Positions 8,614 to 18,000 are shown, numbered from the stretch's first letter. The stretch: 64,000 bases of DNA from Marinobacterium aestuarii (GCF_001651805.1 NZ_CP015839.1:2604001-2668000); one strand, 5' to 3'. Numbers and translations: made by a program. The notes: generated by a model not told the origin, from the sequence alone.

Positions 8614-9930
8614 CTAACTGCGTGCCGGCATCATAAAACGCTGATCGGCGTAGCGCGGTGGCCAGACGATATGCGCCTCGCCGTTGTGCAACTGCGCCAG
8701 CGGAAAGAAAAAACCTTCCATAAAGCTGCCGGTAATGACTTCGTTCGGCGACAGGGCGCGCGGATGCGGCCTGTTGGAAAACTGGTAGCGATTCCAGACA
8801 CCGCGGTAGGGGTTGCGATAGAGGGTGCGCGTCAGATCATCCAGCGCCAGGCTGGAGGTGGCATTGAGCATGCGGATAGCCATGCGGGTGTAGTCGTAAT
8901 GCAGCCCTGCGGCGGCGATGCTGGGCATGTCGCCAAACAGGCTGTGGTAACGGCGTACCCACCACTGTTGCCAGAGCGCAATCGGCATGGCTGAATCCAT
9001 CGAAACCACGTAGTCCGAGCTGCTGCCGGTGTAGGCGTACCAGTCCCGCGTCCAGCGCAATCCGTGGCCCAGCAGCAGCGCATTCAACTGCTGCTCGCGG
9101 AACTGGCGAACAAAGCGCGCCCCGGCCTGAATACCGGTGGTGGTCATCGCCACCAGGGAAATGTCCTCTTCGCGATAACGGGCCAGCAGCGGCGCAAAGT
9201 CATCCTGATCAAGGGCGCTGAGATCCGGCGCCCCGACGCTAAAGCCCACCGACTGCAAGCTGGTGCGCAGGGCGTCCGCCCAGCCACGACCATAGGCACT
9301 GTTCTCGGCCATGATGGCCGCCCGATTGTTCGCCGGCCGCCAGAGCCCCTGATCGCGCAGATACTGCAGTGGTTCGCCGTAACGGGCCGCCAGCAGCCCA
9401 GGCGCGGGCCAGCCCTTGAACCAGCCTCGGTATTTGGCGTAACCCTGGTTCAGCCGATCAGAAATTGCCTGGGCTTCCCCCAGATGCCCAAGATGCAGGA
9501 TTCCGAGGGGGGCTTCGGCTTCCATCAGCGCCAAGGCCACATCGGAATGCCAGCCACCCACCAGCAGGCTCAGCTGATCCTCGTCCAGCGCGCGCTTTAG
9601 AGCCTGCACGGCCGTTGCCGGATCCGAGGCCGTATCCACCCAGACCGGATGAATGTCATAGCGCTGCCCGGCCAGCTGCAGCGGAATCTCGCCATCGGCT
9701 CTGGCATCCATCAATGCCATCAGCACGCCACGGCTAATCTCCAGCCCGGTATCCTGCGCCGGCCCATTGAACGGGCCGCAAAAACCTATCGACAAGGTGT
9801 CGATTCCAGCCATGTCCTGGGCCTGGGCCTGCCAGCCCAGCAGAGCGCCAACGCCCAGCACTGAACCTTGCAGCAAGCGCCGCCGCGTAACGCCACCGAT
9901 TCGGCGATAGTTGTGACCTGGCTGTGGCAT
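8614..9930 (-). CDS. Tat-exported periplasmic solute-binding protein, amide/urea/branched-chain type
   Basis: This 438-residue protein begins with a twin-arginine signal (TRRRLLQGS at about residues 15-23, then a hydrophobic stretch ending AQAQD), so the folded protein is exported. The body resembles type I periplasmic binding proteins of the urea/amide/branched-chain group: LSIGFCGPFNGPA at the start of lobe one, GGWHSDVALALMEAE in the ligand cleft and MAENSAYGRGWADAL at the lobe crossover. No ABC permease or ATPase gene is adjacent. It is divergent from a Cache-HAMP adenylate cyclase, 188 bases away, so it may present a ligand to that receptor rather than feed a transporter. That pairing is inference. 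Confidence 0.8.
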   Translation of the reverse strand: MPQPGHNYRRIGGVTRRRLLQGSVLGVGALLGWQAQAQDMAGIDTLSIGFCGPFNGPAQDTGLEISRGVLMALMDARADGEIPLQLAGQRYDIHPVWVDTASDPATAVQALKRALDEDQLSLLVGGWHSDVALALMEAEAPLGILHLGHLGEAQAISDRLNQGYAKYRGWFKGWPAPGLLAARYGEPLQYLRDQGLWRPANNRAAIMAENSAYGRGWADALRTSLQSVGFSVGAPDLSALDQDDFAPLLARYREEDISLVAMTTTGIQAGARFVRQFREQQLNALLLGHGLRWTRDWYAYTGSSSDYVVSMDSAMPIALWQQWWVRRYHSLFGDMPSIAAAGLHYDYTRMAIRMLNATSSLALDDLTRTLYRNPYRGVWNRYQFSNRPHPRALSPNEVITGSFMEGFFFPLAQLHNGEAHIVWPPRYADQRFMMPARS

Positions 9931-10118
9931 GGGCGTCCCCCGACGAAGTATCTAATCCCTGTTATCAGACTAGTTCAGCCAACTCGCTCAGACACCCTTG
10001 AAGGAAAAGGCCAGAAGATGGACGTCCAGGGCATAGATTGTCACCGCAGAGCACCAAAAGCCGCTAACCTTGAGGCAGGGCACTCCGGCCTTAGCGTTGA
10101 GCGCCACCCCATGGACCG

Positions 10119-11954
10119 ATGATAACCGGACACTCGTGCATGCGACTCACTGGCACAGCCATACTGCGGCACAGCCTCAAGGCGCGAATGACTGCCGGCA
10201 TACTGCTGGTATCGCTGCCCGTGGTCATCGCCCTGGCGGTGCTGTCCTATATGTTATCGGCCGGACTTTTACAGCGCATGGCTATTGACCGGTTTGAGCT
10301 CATTGCCGAGCAGCAGGAGCGGGAAATCTATGCCTTTATGACCGATCAGGCCGATATAGTGCGCAAGATCGCCGCTGTAGACGCGCTGCGCGATGCCATC
10401 AGTGAGCTGCGCGGGTTGCCAGTGCGTAGCCCGCAATATCAGCCGACCTATATGGCCATGGCCGATACGCTGTTTCGATCCACCTTCCTCGATTACGGTT
10501 CCGCCGCTGCGACTGACCTGATCGGGCTCATGCTGCTGAGCCAGGACGAGGGCAGGATTTTCTTCTCGACCAACTCCGAGCAGGAAGGTGAAGCTCACAG
10601 CAGCGCCCCGTTCTTTGTCGAGGGCCGCGACCACACCTTTATCCAGCCGGTGTATCAGGCGCCGGATACCTTGCTGCCGACACTCACCGTCGCCACACCG
10701 CTGACCGGGCGCAATGGCGAGCCGCTGGGCGTTCTTGCCGCCCAGGTTCGGGTGCCGGTGCTGGTCGATATCGTCAGTCAGCGCAGTGGCTTGGGGCAAA
10801 CAGGCGAGTCCTACCTGGTGGATACCGGCCATCGCTTTCTGTCGATGGCACGCTTCGGTGCACAAGCCTATCCCGATGGTGCCCACAGCCTGGGTATCGA
10901 CAGGGCGATACAGGGCCAAAGCGGCGCCGGGCTCTATCTGAACTACGCCGGCCAGGCGGTCATTGGCAGCTATCGCTGGCTGCCGGATCTGGGCCTGGCC
11001 CTGCTGACGGAAATCCGCGTCAGCGAAGCGCTGCAACCGGCCACACGCCTGGGCTGGCTGATGCTGCTGCTCGGACTGCTGGCCGTGGCCCTGCTGTTGC
11101 TGGGCACCTATTTCATCGCCCGGCAGATTGCGCGCCCCATTCTGGCGGTGAATGCCACCACCCGGCAGATCGCCGCAGGGGATCTGCATGTACGTGCGCC
11201 GGTGCTGACGGAAGACGAAACCGGCGTTCTGGCGCAGAACTTCAATACCATGATCGACCGGCTGGAGGGCACTTTGGCAGACCTTGCCGCCGAGCAGGAA
11301 AAATCAGAACACCTGCTGCTGAATATTCTGCCGGCCCCTATTGCTGCACGGCTGAAACAGGGCGAGGGCACCATTGCTGACAGCTTCGCCGAGGTTACTA
11401 TCCTGTTCGCCGATATCGTCAATTTCACACCTATGTCGGCCAACCTGCCGGCGGTGGAGCTGGTTAGCCTGTTGAACGAGATATTTTCCGAATTCGACCG
11501 TTTGAGCGAGCTGCGCGGACTGGAGAAAATAAAGACCATCGGCGATGCCTATATGGTGGGTGCGGGCCTGCCAATAGAGCGCAAGGACCACGCCCGGGTC
11601 ATCGCCGAAATGGCGCTGGACATGCTGGATGCCATCGAGGGATTTAACCGTCGACACCAGAGCGACCTGCATATGCGCATCGGTATTAACACCGGGCCCG
11701 TGGTGGCCGGGGTTATAGGGACCCGAAAATTCATCTACGACATCTGGGGCGATGCGGTCAATATCGCCTCGCGCATGGAATCCCAGGGCGTTGAAGGTTG
11801 CATTCAGGTCACCGAAAATACCTGGCAACACCTGCGGCATGACTATCTGTTCGAAGACCGCGGCCTGATCAGCATCAAGGGCAAGGGCCGGATGCATACC
11901 TATATGCTGCGCGGTCGCAAGCACCGCGAACCTAGCACCGCCGGCATCGACTGA
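10119..11954 (+). CDS. Membrane-bound adenylate cyclase with extracytoplasmic sensor and HAMP
   Basis: This 611-residue class III nucleotide cyclase has a membrane segment at about 24-50, an extracytoplasmic Cache-like sensor (about 50-305), a second membrane segment (about 312-335), a HAMP linker (about 335-390) and a cyclase domain (about 405-595). Metal-binding aspartates lie in ILFADIVNF and TIGDAYM. The substrate-determining pair reads Lys in EKIKTIGD and Asp in YDIWGD, the adenylate rather than guanylate pattern. It should make cAMP in response to a periplasmic signal. Alternative starts exist seven codons in (10140) and at 10188; no strong ribosome site distinguishes them. It is divergent from the solute-binding protein gene. 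Confidence 0.88.
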   Translation: MITGHSCMRLTGTAILRHSLKARMTAGILLVSLPVVIALAVLSYMLSAGLLQRMAIDRFELIAEQQEREIYAFMTDQADIVRKIAAVDALRDAISELRGLPVRSPQYQPTYMAMADTLFRSTFLDYGSAAATDLIGLMLLSQDEGRIFFSTNSEQEGEAHSSAPFFVEGRDHTFIQPVYQAPDTLLPTLTVATPLTGRNGEPLGVLAAQVRVPVLVDIVSQRSGLGQTGESYLVDTGHRFLSMARFGAQAYPDGAHSLGIDRAIQGQSGAGLYLNYAGQAVIGSYRWLPDLGLALLTEIRVSEALQPATRLGWLMLLLGLLAVALLLLGTYFIARQIARPILAVNATTRQIAAGDLHVRAPVLTEDETGVLAQNFNTMIDRLEGTLADLAAEQEKSEHLLLNILPAPIAARLKQGEGTIADSFAEVTILFADIVNFTPMSANLPAVELVSLLNEIFSEFDRLSELRGLEKIKTIGDAYMVGAGLPIERKDHARVIAEMALDMLDAIEGFNRRHQSDLHMRIGINTGPVVAGVIGTRKFIYDIWGDAVNIASRMESQGVEGCIQVTENTWQHLRHDYLFEDRGLISIKGKGRMHTYMLRGRKHREPSTAGID

Positions 11955-12018
11955 GACCTTTTAAACCTGAATTTTTTCTAGAAATATGATTTAACTTTAT
12001 ATAATAAAAGGAATTTAT

Positions 12019-12945
12019 ATGACGACCGCTTACATCAGCCACATCGATTGCGAGCTGCACGAGATGGGCGCAGGCCATCCCGAGAGCCCGCAGCGATTGC
12101 AGGCCATTAGCGCAGAGCTGGGCGTCAGCGGACTGCTCGATCGGCTCGAATGCCTCAGGCCCGACGCCGCCAGCCATGATCAGCTGGCGCTTGCGCACCC
12201 GCGCAACTACATTCGCGAACTCGAGGCGCTGCACCCACAGCAGGGGCACAACTACGCCGATCCGGATACGGCGCTGAATCCCCACAGTCTGCGTGCGGCA
12301 CGCCTGGCAGCTGGTGCAGTACTGCTGGGTACCCAGCAGATTCTCAGCGGTGCCTGCCAGAATGCTTTTTGCGCCGTGCGCCCGCCAGGACATCACGCCG
12401 AGCAGGCCAGCGCCATGGGTTTCTGCCTGTTTAACAATGTCGCGCTGGGGGTGGAATGGGCGCTGAATCAAAGCGATATAGAACGGGTCGCGGTGCTGGA
12501 TTTCGATGTTCACCATGGCAATGGCACCGTGGATATCTTCAAGGACAGGCCGGAAGTACTGGTGTGCTCAAGTTTTCAGTACCCATTTTATCCGTTTCGC
12601 TATCAGGACATTCGCCGCCCCAATATCGTCCATACGCCGCTGGCGGCGGGCACCGCAAGCAGCGCCTTTCGCCACGCCATCGAACAGGCCTGGCTGCCGG
12701 CGCTGGCAGAGCACCGTCCGGATATGATCTTTATTTCCGCGGGCTTTGATGCCCACCGTGACGACCCGCTGGGGCAGCTGCAATTGACCGACGCGGACTT
12801 TCACTGGATCACCGGGCTGATCGGGGAGGCGGCCAGTCGCTATGCGGGCGGGCGCATACTGTCGGTGCTGGAAGGTGGCTATAACCTCAAGGCGCTGGGC
12901 CGAAGCGCCGCCGCCCATGTGCAGGCGTTGCTTGAAGCACGCTAG
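12019..12945 (+). CDS. Histone deacetylase family hydrolase, possibly acetylpolyamine amidohydrolase
   Basis: This 308-residue protein carries the arginase/deacetylase zinc-hydrolase signature: the tandem-histidine RPPGHHAE near residue 126, FNNVALG, the zinc ligands in DFDVHHGNGT near 162, SAGFDAHRDDPLG near 242 and LEGGYN near 290. Family members remove acetyl groups from acetylated amines, either acetylpolyamines or proteins. With a polyamine catabolism locus 5 kb away, an acetylpolyamine role is attractive but not shown. AAGGA precedes the ATG at good spacing. Length fits bacterial class II-like HDAC homologs. Confidence 0.9.
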   Translation: MTTAYISHIDCELHEMGAGHPESPQRLQAISAELGVSGLLDRLECLRPDAASHDQLALAHPRNYIRELEALHPQQGHNYADPDTALNPHSLRAARLAAGAVLLGTQQILSGACQNAFCAVRPPGHHAEQASAMGFCLFNNVALGVEWALNQSDIERVAVLDFDVHHGNGTVDIFKDRPEVLVCSSFQYPFYPFRYQDIRRPNIVHTPLAAGTASSAFRHAIEQAWLPALAEHRPDMIFISAGFDAHRDDPLGQLQLTDADFHWITGLIGEAASRYAGGRILSVLEGGYNLKALGRSAAAHVQALLEAR

Positions 12946-12964
12946 CCTGCTTAGAGCTGTCTCG

Positions 12965-15205
12965 TTAGCAGGGCGATGATCGCCTGCTATTTTCATCTCC
13001 TAAAAGCTCCAGCGCGGCCTGGCAAATACTGCTTCGGCTCGGCAAGGTGGCGGTAGCTGCAGGCCCTAGCGCGATAAAACTGTCTTGGGCGCAAAGACGC
13101 TTGAGGCGCGGCGCGACATCCAGATTTTCGACCAGCAATGTCATCAGGGCTTCACTGATGGATCCGCTACGCCGACATTCATCCACAATCAGTATCGCTT
13201 CACAGTCACGCACCGCATCCGCAATGGCATCGCCGGGCAGGGGCTGCAGCCAGCGCAGGTCTATAAGGCGCAGCTCAATGCCATGTTCGGCAGCAAGATC
13301 CCTCGCGGCCTGGCGGCTGAGGTAATAGCCATTGCCGTAGCTGATAATGGCCAGTTGCCGGCCGTCACCCTCCAGCCCAACTTTACCCAGCGGAATTGGC
13401 GTGCTGCGGGCAGCGGGCACATAGTTGAAACTCCAGTGGCCGTCGCCCGGCGCATGCAGATCCCGCGCCATATAGAGTGCAATGGGTTCGATAAACACCA
13501 CCACTCGCTGTTCTTCCCGCGCCAGGCGCACGCATTCGCGCAGCATTTCCACGGCATCGCGGCCATTGCCGGGGCACGCCAGTATCAGACCCGGTATATC
13601 GCGAAACACATTAAGGCTGTTGTCATTGTGAAAGTGACCGCCAAAGCCTTTCTGATAGCCGAGCCCGGCAATGCGAATCACCATCGGATTCGTGTACTGG
13701 CCATTGGAGAAAAAACTGAGACTCGCAGCCTCGCCCCGGATCTGATCCTCGGCATTGTGCACATAGGCCAGGAACTGGATTTCGGGTATAGGAATAAAGC
13801 CATTATGGGCAACGCCCAGTGCCAGCCCGAGAATGCTTTGCTCATCCAATAGTGTATTGATCACCCGATGCTTGCCGAATTTCTCCCACAACTTGCCGGT
13901 CACATTGTAAACGCCGCCCTTGGGACCAATGTCTTCACCCATCAGCAATATTTCGCTGTGCGTGGCCATCAGCTCTGCCAGCGCCCAGTTCAGCAGGCGC
14001 GCCATGGGCTGAGGCTGGGTCATTAGTGTTTTGTCCTTCGCAAAGAGCACATCAAGCGCGGCTGAATCCAGCGCAGCCCGCGCAGGCAGGGCACGGCGCG
14101 GCGGCACGATCGACACCATCACCTCAGCAGCGCTAGCCAGTTTTGGCCGCCCAATGGCACGCTCGGCCTTGTCTTCAACCTCTGTTGCGGTTCTCTGGTA
14201 AAGCGAAACAATTTGATCGGCGCGCAGCACACCAAGCTCAATCAGCCGTCTGGCCGAGTGCAGTAACGGATCCTGGGCTTCGCTTTGTTCGATCTGCGCT
14301 GTACTGAGGTAGGCGCTCTGGGCATCAGAGCCGGCATGGCCGAGCAGGCGCACGCAGCGCATATGCAGAAATACGGGCTGCTGCCGACGCGCCAGCTGTT
14401 CCGCCTGGCGGGCGCAGCGGTAGGTATCAAGCAAATCAAGGCCGTCGCAGCTCAGGTAATGCAGCCCCGGGCGCTGGCCGAAACTGGCGGCGATCCAGCC
14501 CTGGGGCGTGGGGGTCGAGATGCCTATGCCGTTGTCCTCACAGACGAACACCAACGGCAGTGGGTGCTTCTGGTAACGCGTCCAGCAGGCGCTGTTAATC
14601 GCGCCCAGCGCCGTACTGTGGTTGGCAGACGCATCCCCAAAGGAGCAGAGCACCACGCTATCGGCGGGCAGGGCGCCTGGATGCTTCAGCTGTCGTGCCA
14701 ATGCAATGCTGGCTGCTGTGCCCAGCGCCTTGGGCAGATGGGACGCGATGGTACTGGTCTGTGGCGGTACAAACAGCGTTTTGCTGCCCAGTACCTTGTG
14801 CCGTCCGCCGGAAATTGGATCCTCACTGGACGCTGCAAAGGACAGCAGCATGTCCCAGGCCGGATCTGTGGCGCCGACCTGGCGGGCACGCTGCAGTAAA
14901 AAAGCCGCATCACGGTAATGCAAAAATGCCATGTCATCGTGCCTAAAGGCCGCGGCTATGGCCGCGTTGCCCTCGTGACCGGCGCTGCCAATGGTATAGA
15001 AAGACTCACCACGGGCCTGCAGTTTGCGCGAACACAGATCCAGCTGCCGACTCAGTACCTGACTCTCGAACAGCTGCAACAACAGCGACTCTGTAAGGCC
15101 TGCTTCCTCCAGGCCGATCCGATTCAATGAGGGGGGCAGATCACCACTGCTGACCCTTTGTACAAAAGCTTGATCGACGATCTCGGCTCGGTTCTGCATC
15201 ACCAC
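12965..15205 (-). CDS. Fused alpha/beta E1 subunit of a 2-oxoacid dehydrogenase (thiamine diphosphate enzyme)
   Basis: This 746-residue protein fuses two normally separate E1 subunits. The alpha-like half (about 1-370) has GSAGHEGNAAIAAAF and the thiamine-diphosphate motif beginning GDASANHSTALG and ending CEDNGIGIST. The beta-like half (about 395-735) has LLMGEDIGPKGGVYNVT, LDEQSILGLALG and VDECRRSGSISEAL. The enzyme decarboxylates a branched-chain 2-oxoacid or related substrate and transfers the acyl group to a lipoyl domain. No E2 or E3 gene is in the window, so its partners must be elsewhere. It converges with the deacetylase-family gene and is divergent from chaC. Confidence 0.88.
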   Translation of the reverse strand: MVMQNRAEIVDQAFVQRVSSGDLPPSLNRIGLEEAGLTESLLLQLFESQVLSRQLDLCSRKLQARGESFYTIGSAGHEGNAAIAAAFRHDDMAFLHYRDAAFLLQRARQVGATDPAWDMLLSFAASSEDPISGGRHKVLGSKTLFVPPQTSTIASHLPKALGTAASIALARQLKHPGALPADSVVLCSFGDASANHSTALGAINSACWTRYQKHPLPLVFVCEDNGIGISTPTPQGWIAASFGQRPGLHYLSCDGLDLLDTYRCARQAEQLARRQQPVFLHMRCVRLLGHAGSDAQSAYLSTAQIEQSEAQDPLLHSARRLIELGVLRADQIVSLYQRTATEVEDKAERAIGRPKLASAAEVMVSIVPPRRALPARAALDSAALDVLFAKDKTLMTQPQPMARLLNWALAELMATHSEILLMGEDIGPKGGVYNVTGKLWEKFGKHRVINTLLDEQSILGLALGVAHNGFIPIPEIQFLAYVHNAEDQIRGEAASLSFFSNGQYTNPMVIRIAGLGYQKGFGGHFHNDNSLNVFRDIPGLILACPGNGRDAVEMLRECVRLAREEQRVVVFIEPIALYMARDLHAPGDGHWSFNYVPAARSTPIPLGKVGLEGDGRQLAIISYGNGYYLSRQAARDLAAEHGIELRLIDLRWLQPLPGDAIADAVRDCEAILIVDECRRSGSISEALMTLLVENLDVAPRLKRLCAQDSFIALGPAATATLPSRSSICQAALELLGDENSRRSSPC
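12966..12989 (+). terminator. Possible intrinsic terminator after the deacetylase-family gene
   Basis: A hairpin with a seven-base-pair outer stem (TAGCAGG paired with CCTGCTA) is followed by ATTTTC on the plus strand. It lies 20 bases after the deacetylase stop and overlaps the last codons of the convergent dehydrogenase gene. The T-run is short, so strength is uncertain. Confidence 0.35.
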
Positions 15206-15315
15206 GGCTCCCTGAAGATTCTCCAGAGTATGGTCGAGGTCCGCGGGATTAGCCGACTGGCAACAGGCTGCGTTGCTGGGGTATGCTTTTTTGTTTCAGT
15301 CGGTACCCTGCAACG

Positions 15316-15882
15316 ATGTCGGCCAATACCCTTGAAGTAAACCGCACCCGCTTTCGCTTTGACGACCAGGATGCCGTATGGCTGTTTGGTTACGGTTCGC
15401 TGATTTTCAAGGCGGACTTTCCCTTCCTTGAACGGCGCAGCGCCTCGATCACCGGCTGGTCTCGCCGTTTCTGGCAGGGATCCCACGATCATCGCGGCAC
15501 CCTAGAGGCGCCCGGGCGTGTCGTGACTCTGATCGAAACCCCGCAAGCCCGCTGCCAAGGCGTGGCTTATCTGGTATCGCCCCAGGTGTTTGAGCAGCTG
15601 GATTTTCGTGAAAAAAATGGTTATCTGCGTTTTAGCACCGATATGACCTTCCACGACGGCAATCAGACGCAGGGCCTGGTATACATAGCCACACCGGACA
15701 ACAGCGCCTTTCTTGGTCCGGCTAATGAACGCGAGATCGCCCTGCAGATTGCCACCGCCGCCGGCCCCAGTGGGCCCAATGCGGATTACCTGCTGCACTT
15801 GGCGGAATCGCTTCGCAGCCTGGGAGACCATGACGCTCACGTATTCGAAATTGAAATCCACTTGCGTCAGGCGCTGAAATAG
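15316..15882 (+). CDS. chaC: ChaC-like gamma-glutamylcyclotransferase
   Basis: This 188-residue protein shows the gamma-glutamylcyclotransferase signature FGYGSLIF near residue 25 and the catalytic glutamate region FREKNGY near 103. ChaC-type enzymes release 5-oxoproline from glutathione. I chose the ATG at 15316 over an in-frame ATG at 15283 because the family begins close to the YGSL motif and the extra eleven residues look like non-coding sequence. It is transcribed away from the dehydrogenase gene and ends 85 bases before the antitoxin gene. It is the last clearly backbone-like gene before the accessory block. Confidence 0.88.
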   Translation: MSANTLEVNRTRFRFDDQDAVWLFGYGSLIFKADFPFLERRSASITGWSRRFWQGSHDHRGTLEAPGRVVTLIETPQARCQGVAYLVSPQVFEQLDFREKNGYLRFSTDMTFHDGNQTQGLVYIATPDNSAFLGPANEREIALQIATAAGPSGPNADYLLHLAESLRSLGDHDAHVFEIEIHLRQALK

Positions 15883-15967
15883 GAAGTTTCTACAGAGATC
15901 ATAATAGAAATTAATCCGCACAGGGACTAAACTAAGGCACTAGGTCGTGGTTGGGAGAGCCATAAAC

Positions 15968-16354
15968 ATGAAGCAGATCGTAGAACTGAGGCAGCAGGAT
16001 CCCAAGCGGGTATCACAGGTATCCCTCAAGGTATTCTTCAATATCGCCTCGGCATGGCACCTCAGCCGCGAACAGGAGCAGGTTCTGCTAGGGGAGCCTG
16101 CGCGCTCTACGTTCTACAAATGGCGCAAAGGCGAGGGGCCCGTATTGCCGCGCGATACGCTGGAACGGATTTCCTATGTCATGGGGATCTACAAGGCGCT
16201 GCGCATCCTGTTTCCCACCGAAGATCAGGCCAACGCCTGGCCAGGCAAAGCTAACGCCTACTTTGGTGGCGACTCGGCGCTCGGGGTGATGCTCAAGGGC
16301 AGCCTGATCAATCTTGCTGATGTGCGCCGCTATCTGGATCACGCCCGGGGCTAA
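15968..16354 (+). CDS. Xre/MbcA/ParS-type antitoxin
   Basis: This 128-residue protein has an N-terminal helix-turn-helix-like region (about 15-65, with STFYKWRKGEG) and a C-terminal toxin-binding half (about 85-128, with GDSALGVMLKGSLINLADVRRYL) characteristic of the MbcA/ParS/Xre antitoxins (DUF2384). It neutralises the RES-domain toxin encoded 32 bases downstream and probably represses the pair. GGGAG lies upstream of the ATG at 15968; a GTG at 15947 is less likely. The two-gene order antitoxin-then-toxin is typical of this class. Confidence 0.88.
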   Translation: MKQIVELRQQDPKRVSQVSLKVFFNIASAWHLSREQEQVLLGEPARSTFYKWRKGEGPVLPRDTLERISYVMGIYKALRILFPTEDQANAWPGKANAYFGGDSALGVMLKGSLINLADVRRYLDHARG

Positions 16355-16386
16355 ATCGTCTATTCAATCCTTACAGGCCCTGATCC

Positions 16387-17070
16387 ATGCATACCATGCC
16401 GGCACTGATCGACCTTGACTGGGACAAGGCGCACCGTTTGGTGCCGAGCCATTTCCCGCCCATCAGTCTGTTTGAAACCGTGGCCGATCCCGAGGATCTT
16501 GAGATCCTCTATGCCGTGGAAGCCCTGACTAATGACCGTCTGCGCGATGAAGCCGGCGACCTGCGCCTGGTTGCAACATCAGACCGGATATCGGGCCCGG
16601 GCTCCACACCCGTTATGGCGGCCTTTACCCATATTGGCGTTGAGAGCCGATTCACGGACGGGCATTATGGCGTTTACTACGCAGCCAGAACCCTGCAAAC
16701 CGCCATCGCTGAAACCCGCTATCATCGCGAAGCCTTTCTGCGGGCCACACAGGAGCCCGATACCGAGCTCACATTGCGGGAATATGTTGGCAAGGTGGTA
16801 CAGCCGCTACACGACATACGTGGCCAGGGGTATTGGGAGCTGCACCAGCCGGACGATTACCGGCCTTCGCAGCGTTTTGCTGGCCAGCTGCGCGAGCAGG
16901 AAAGCCCCGGCCTGTATTATTCCAGCGTGCGGGACACTGGCGGAGAATGCCTTGCGGCCTTCAAGCCCAGCGCCCTGAGCATCCCTGTACAGGGCAGTCA
17001 TTACCGCTACGTCTGGAGCGGTCATGCCCAGGCCATTACCGCCGTATTGAAGGTCGAAGCTGTGGCCTGA
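16387..17070 (+). CDS. RES-domain toxin (type II, NAD+-targeting family)
   Basis: This 227-residue protein contains a RES domain over about residues 70-205. Landmarks are HYGVYYAARTLQTAIAETRYH, with the conserved arginine, tyrosine and glutamate, and YYSSVRDTGGECLAAF, with the conserved serine. Characterised RES toxins degrade or consume NAD+, or modify metabolic enzymes, causing growth arrest until the antitoxin re-binds. Length is that of complete toxins, and the cognate antitoxin gene lies 32 bases upstream. A second ATG at 16396 is an alternative start. The pair marks the start of the accessory region. Confidence 0.9.
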   Translation: MHTMPALIDLDWDKAHRLVPSHFPPISLFETVADPEDLEILYAVEALTNDRLRDEAGDLRLVATSDRISGPGSTPVMAAFTHIGVESRFTDGHYGVYYAARTLQTAIAETRYHREAFLRATQEPDTELTLREYVGKVVQPLHDIRGQGYWELHQPDDYRPSQRFAGQLREQESPGLYYSSVRDTGGECLAAFKPSALSIPVQGSHYRYVWSGHAQAITAVLKVEAVA

Positions 17071-17400
17071 GGCGCCAGATAAAATTCCATCCAGTTGTTA
17101 AAAAACATCTAGATGGAAGAACTATCTGACAATACATATCAAGCTAAACACACTGAAAGCAGGGCGCCTGATCGCCTAGAAACAGCCTCAGTCTCAGCCA
17201 GACACCTGTCAGGCTTTTACAAGGCGCTGGAAAAGACCTTCTTCAGCAGATCGGTACTTGTCCGCTAATTTGATTTGACACTGCGGGTATTCGTTGTGCC
17301 TATAGGCAAAGATTATGGACAGGAAGTAGGGTTGTCAATTTAATAGCTGGGGTGCTGGCGCCGATAGCGTGTCGGCTGATGCTGGAGACAATCAAACAGG
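17071..17400. other. Intergenic stretch without recognisable gene
   Basis: I see no plausible coding frame. A small hairpin (GCC.GAC/GTC.GGC, 17197-17214) followed by TTTT may be a weak terminator for the RES pair. The right part should hold the missing start of higB but contains stops in its frame. Confidence 0.4.
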
Positions 17401-17610
17401 CACACACTGAAAGCTGACTGGAGCTCGCCCGCCGAGGTCAAGCAGGACTTCCGAAATGCCAGCATACTCAAGGATGGCAGGGTGGTGTTCAACATAGCCG
17501 GGAATAAGTACCGGTTGGTGGTCTGGATCAACTATGCCTATCGCGTGGTCTACATCCGCTTTGTCGGCACCCATGCTCAGTATGACCAGATCGACGTCGA
17601 GACGATATAA
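17401..17610 (+). pseudogene. higB: Truncated higB toxin gene
   Basis: The frame ending at the TAA at 17608 encodes the C-terminal two-thirds of a HigB-type mRNA interferase: ADWSSPAEVKQDF, VVFNIAGNKYRLVVWI and YIRFVGTHAQYDQID. Intact HigB proteins are about 95-100 residues. Here the frame is closed by stops upstream of 17401, and I find no start codon or N-terminal sequence in any frame. The toxin is probably inactive. It ends 18 bases before an intact higA, the usual higBA order. Confidence 0.75.
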
Positions 17611-17628
17611 CGCCAGAGGTAACGGAAG

Positions 17629-18000
17629 ATGGACATCAAACCGATCCGCACTGATGCCGACTACCGTGCGGCACTGAAAGAAATCGAAATGCTGATGATG
17701 GCGGAGCCAGGCACGCCTGAAGGCGAAAAGCTCGACGTCCTGGTCACGCTGGTCGAGGCTTACGAAAGCAAGCATTACCCCCTAAATCTTCCCGACCCTG
17801 TGGAAGCCATCAAGTTCGAGATGGAACAGAAAGGCCTCACAGCGAAAGATCTGGAACCGATGATCGGCAAGCGCAACCGTGTGTATGAGGTCCTCAATCA
17901 CAAGCGTTCACTGACACTGAAAATGATCTGGAAACTCCATCAGGAGCTCGGCATTCCAGCCGAGTCATTGATCAAGCCGCCTCGCCAGACCCATGCATAA
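17629..18000 (+). CDS. higA: HigA-like antitoxin
   Basis: This 123-residue protein has the HigA layout: an N-terminal helical toxin-binding region (MDIKPIRTDADYRAALKEIE) and a C-terminal helix-turn-helix (about 62-115, with GLTAKDLEPMIGKRNRVYEVL and SLTLKMIWKLHQELGIP). It normally neutralises HigB and represses the operon. Its partner immediately upstream is truncated, leaving an orphan antitoxin. GAGGTAACGGAAG precedes the start as a ribosome site. It may persist as a DNA-binding regulator or simply not yet have decayed. Confidence 0.88.
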   Translation: MDIKPIRTDADYRAALKEIEMLMMAEPGTPEGEKLDVLVTLVEAYESKHYPLNLPDPVEAIKFEMEQKGLTAKDLEPMIGKRNRVYEVLNHKRSLTLKMIWKLHQELGIPAESLIKPPRQTHA

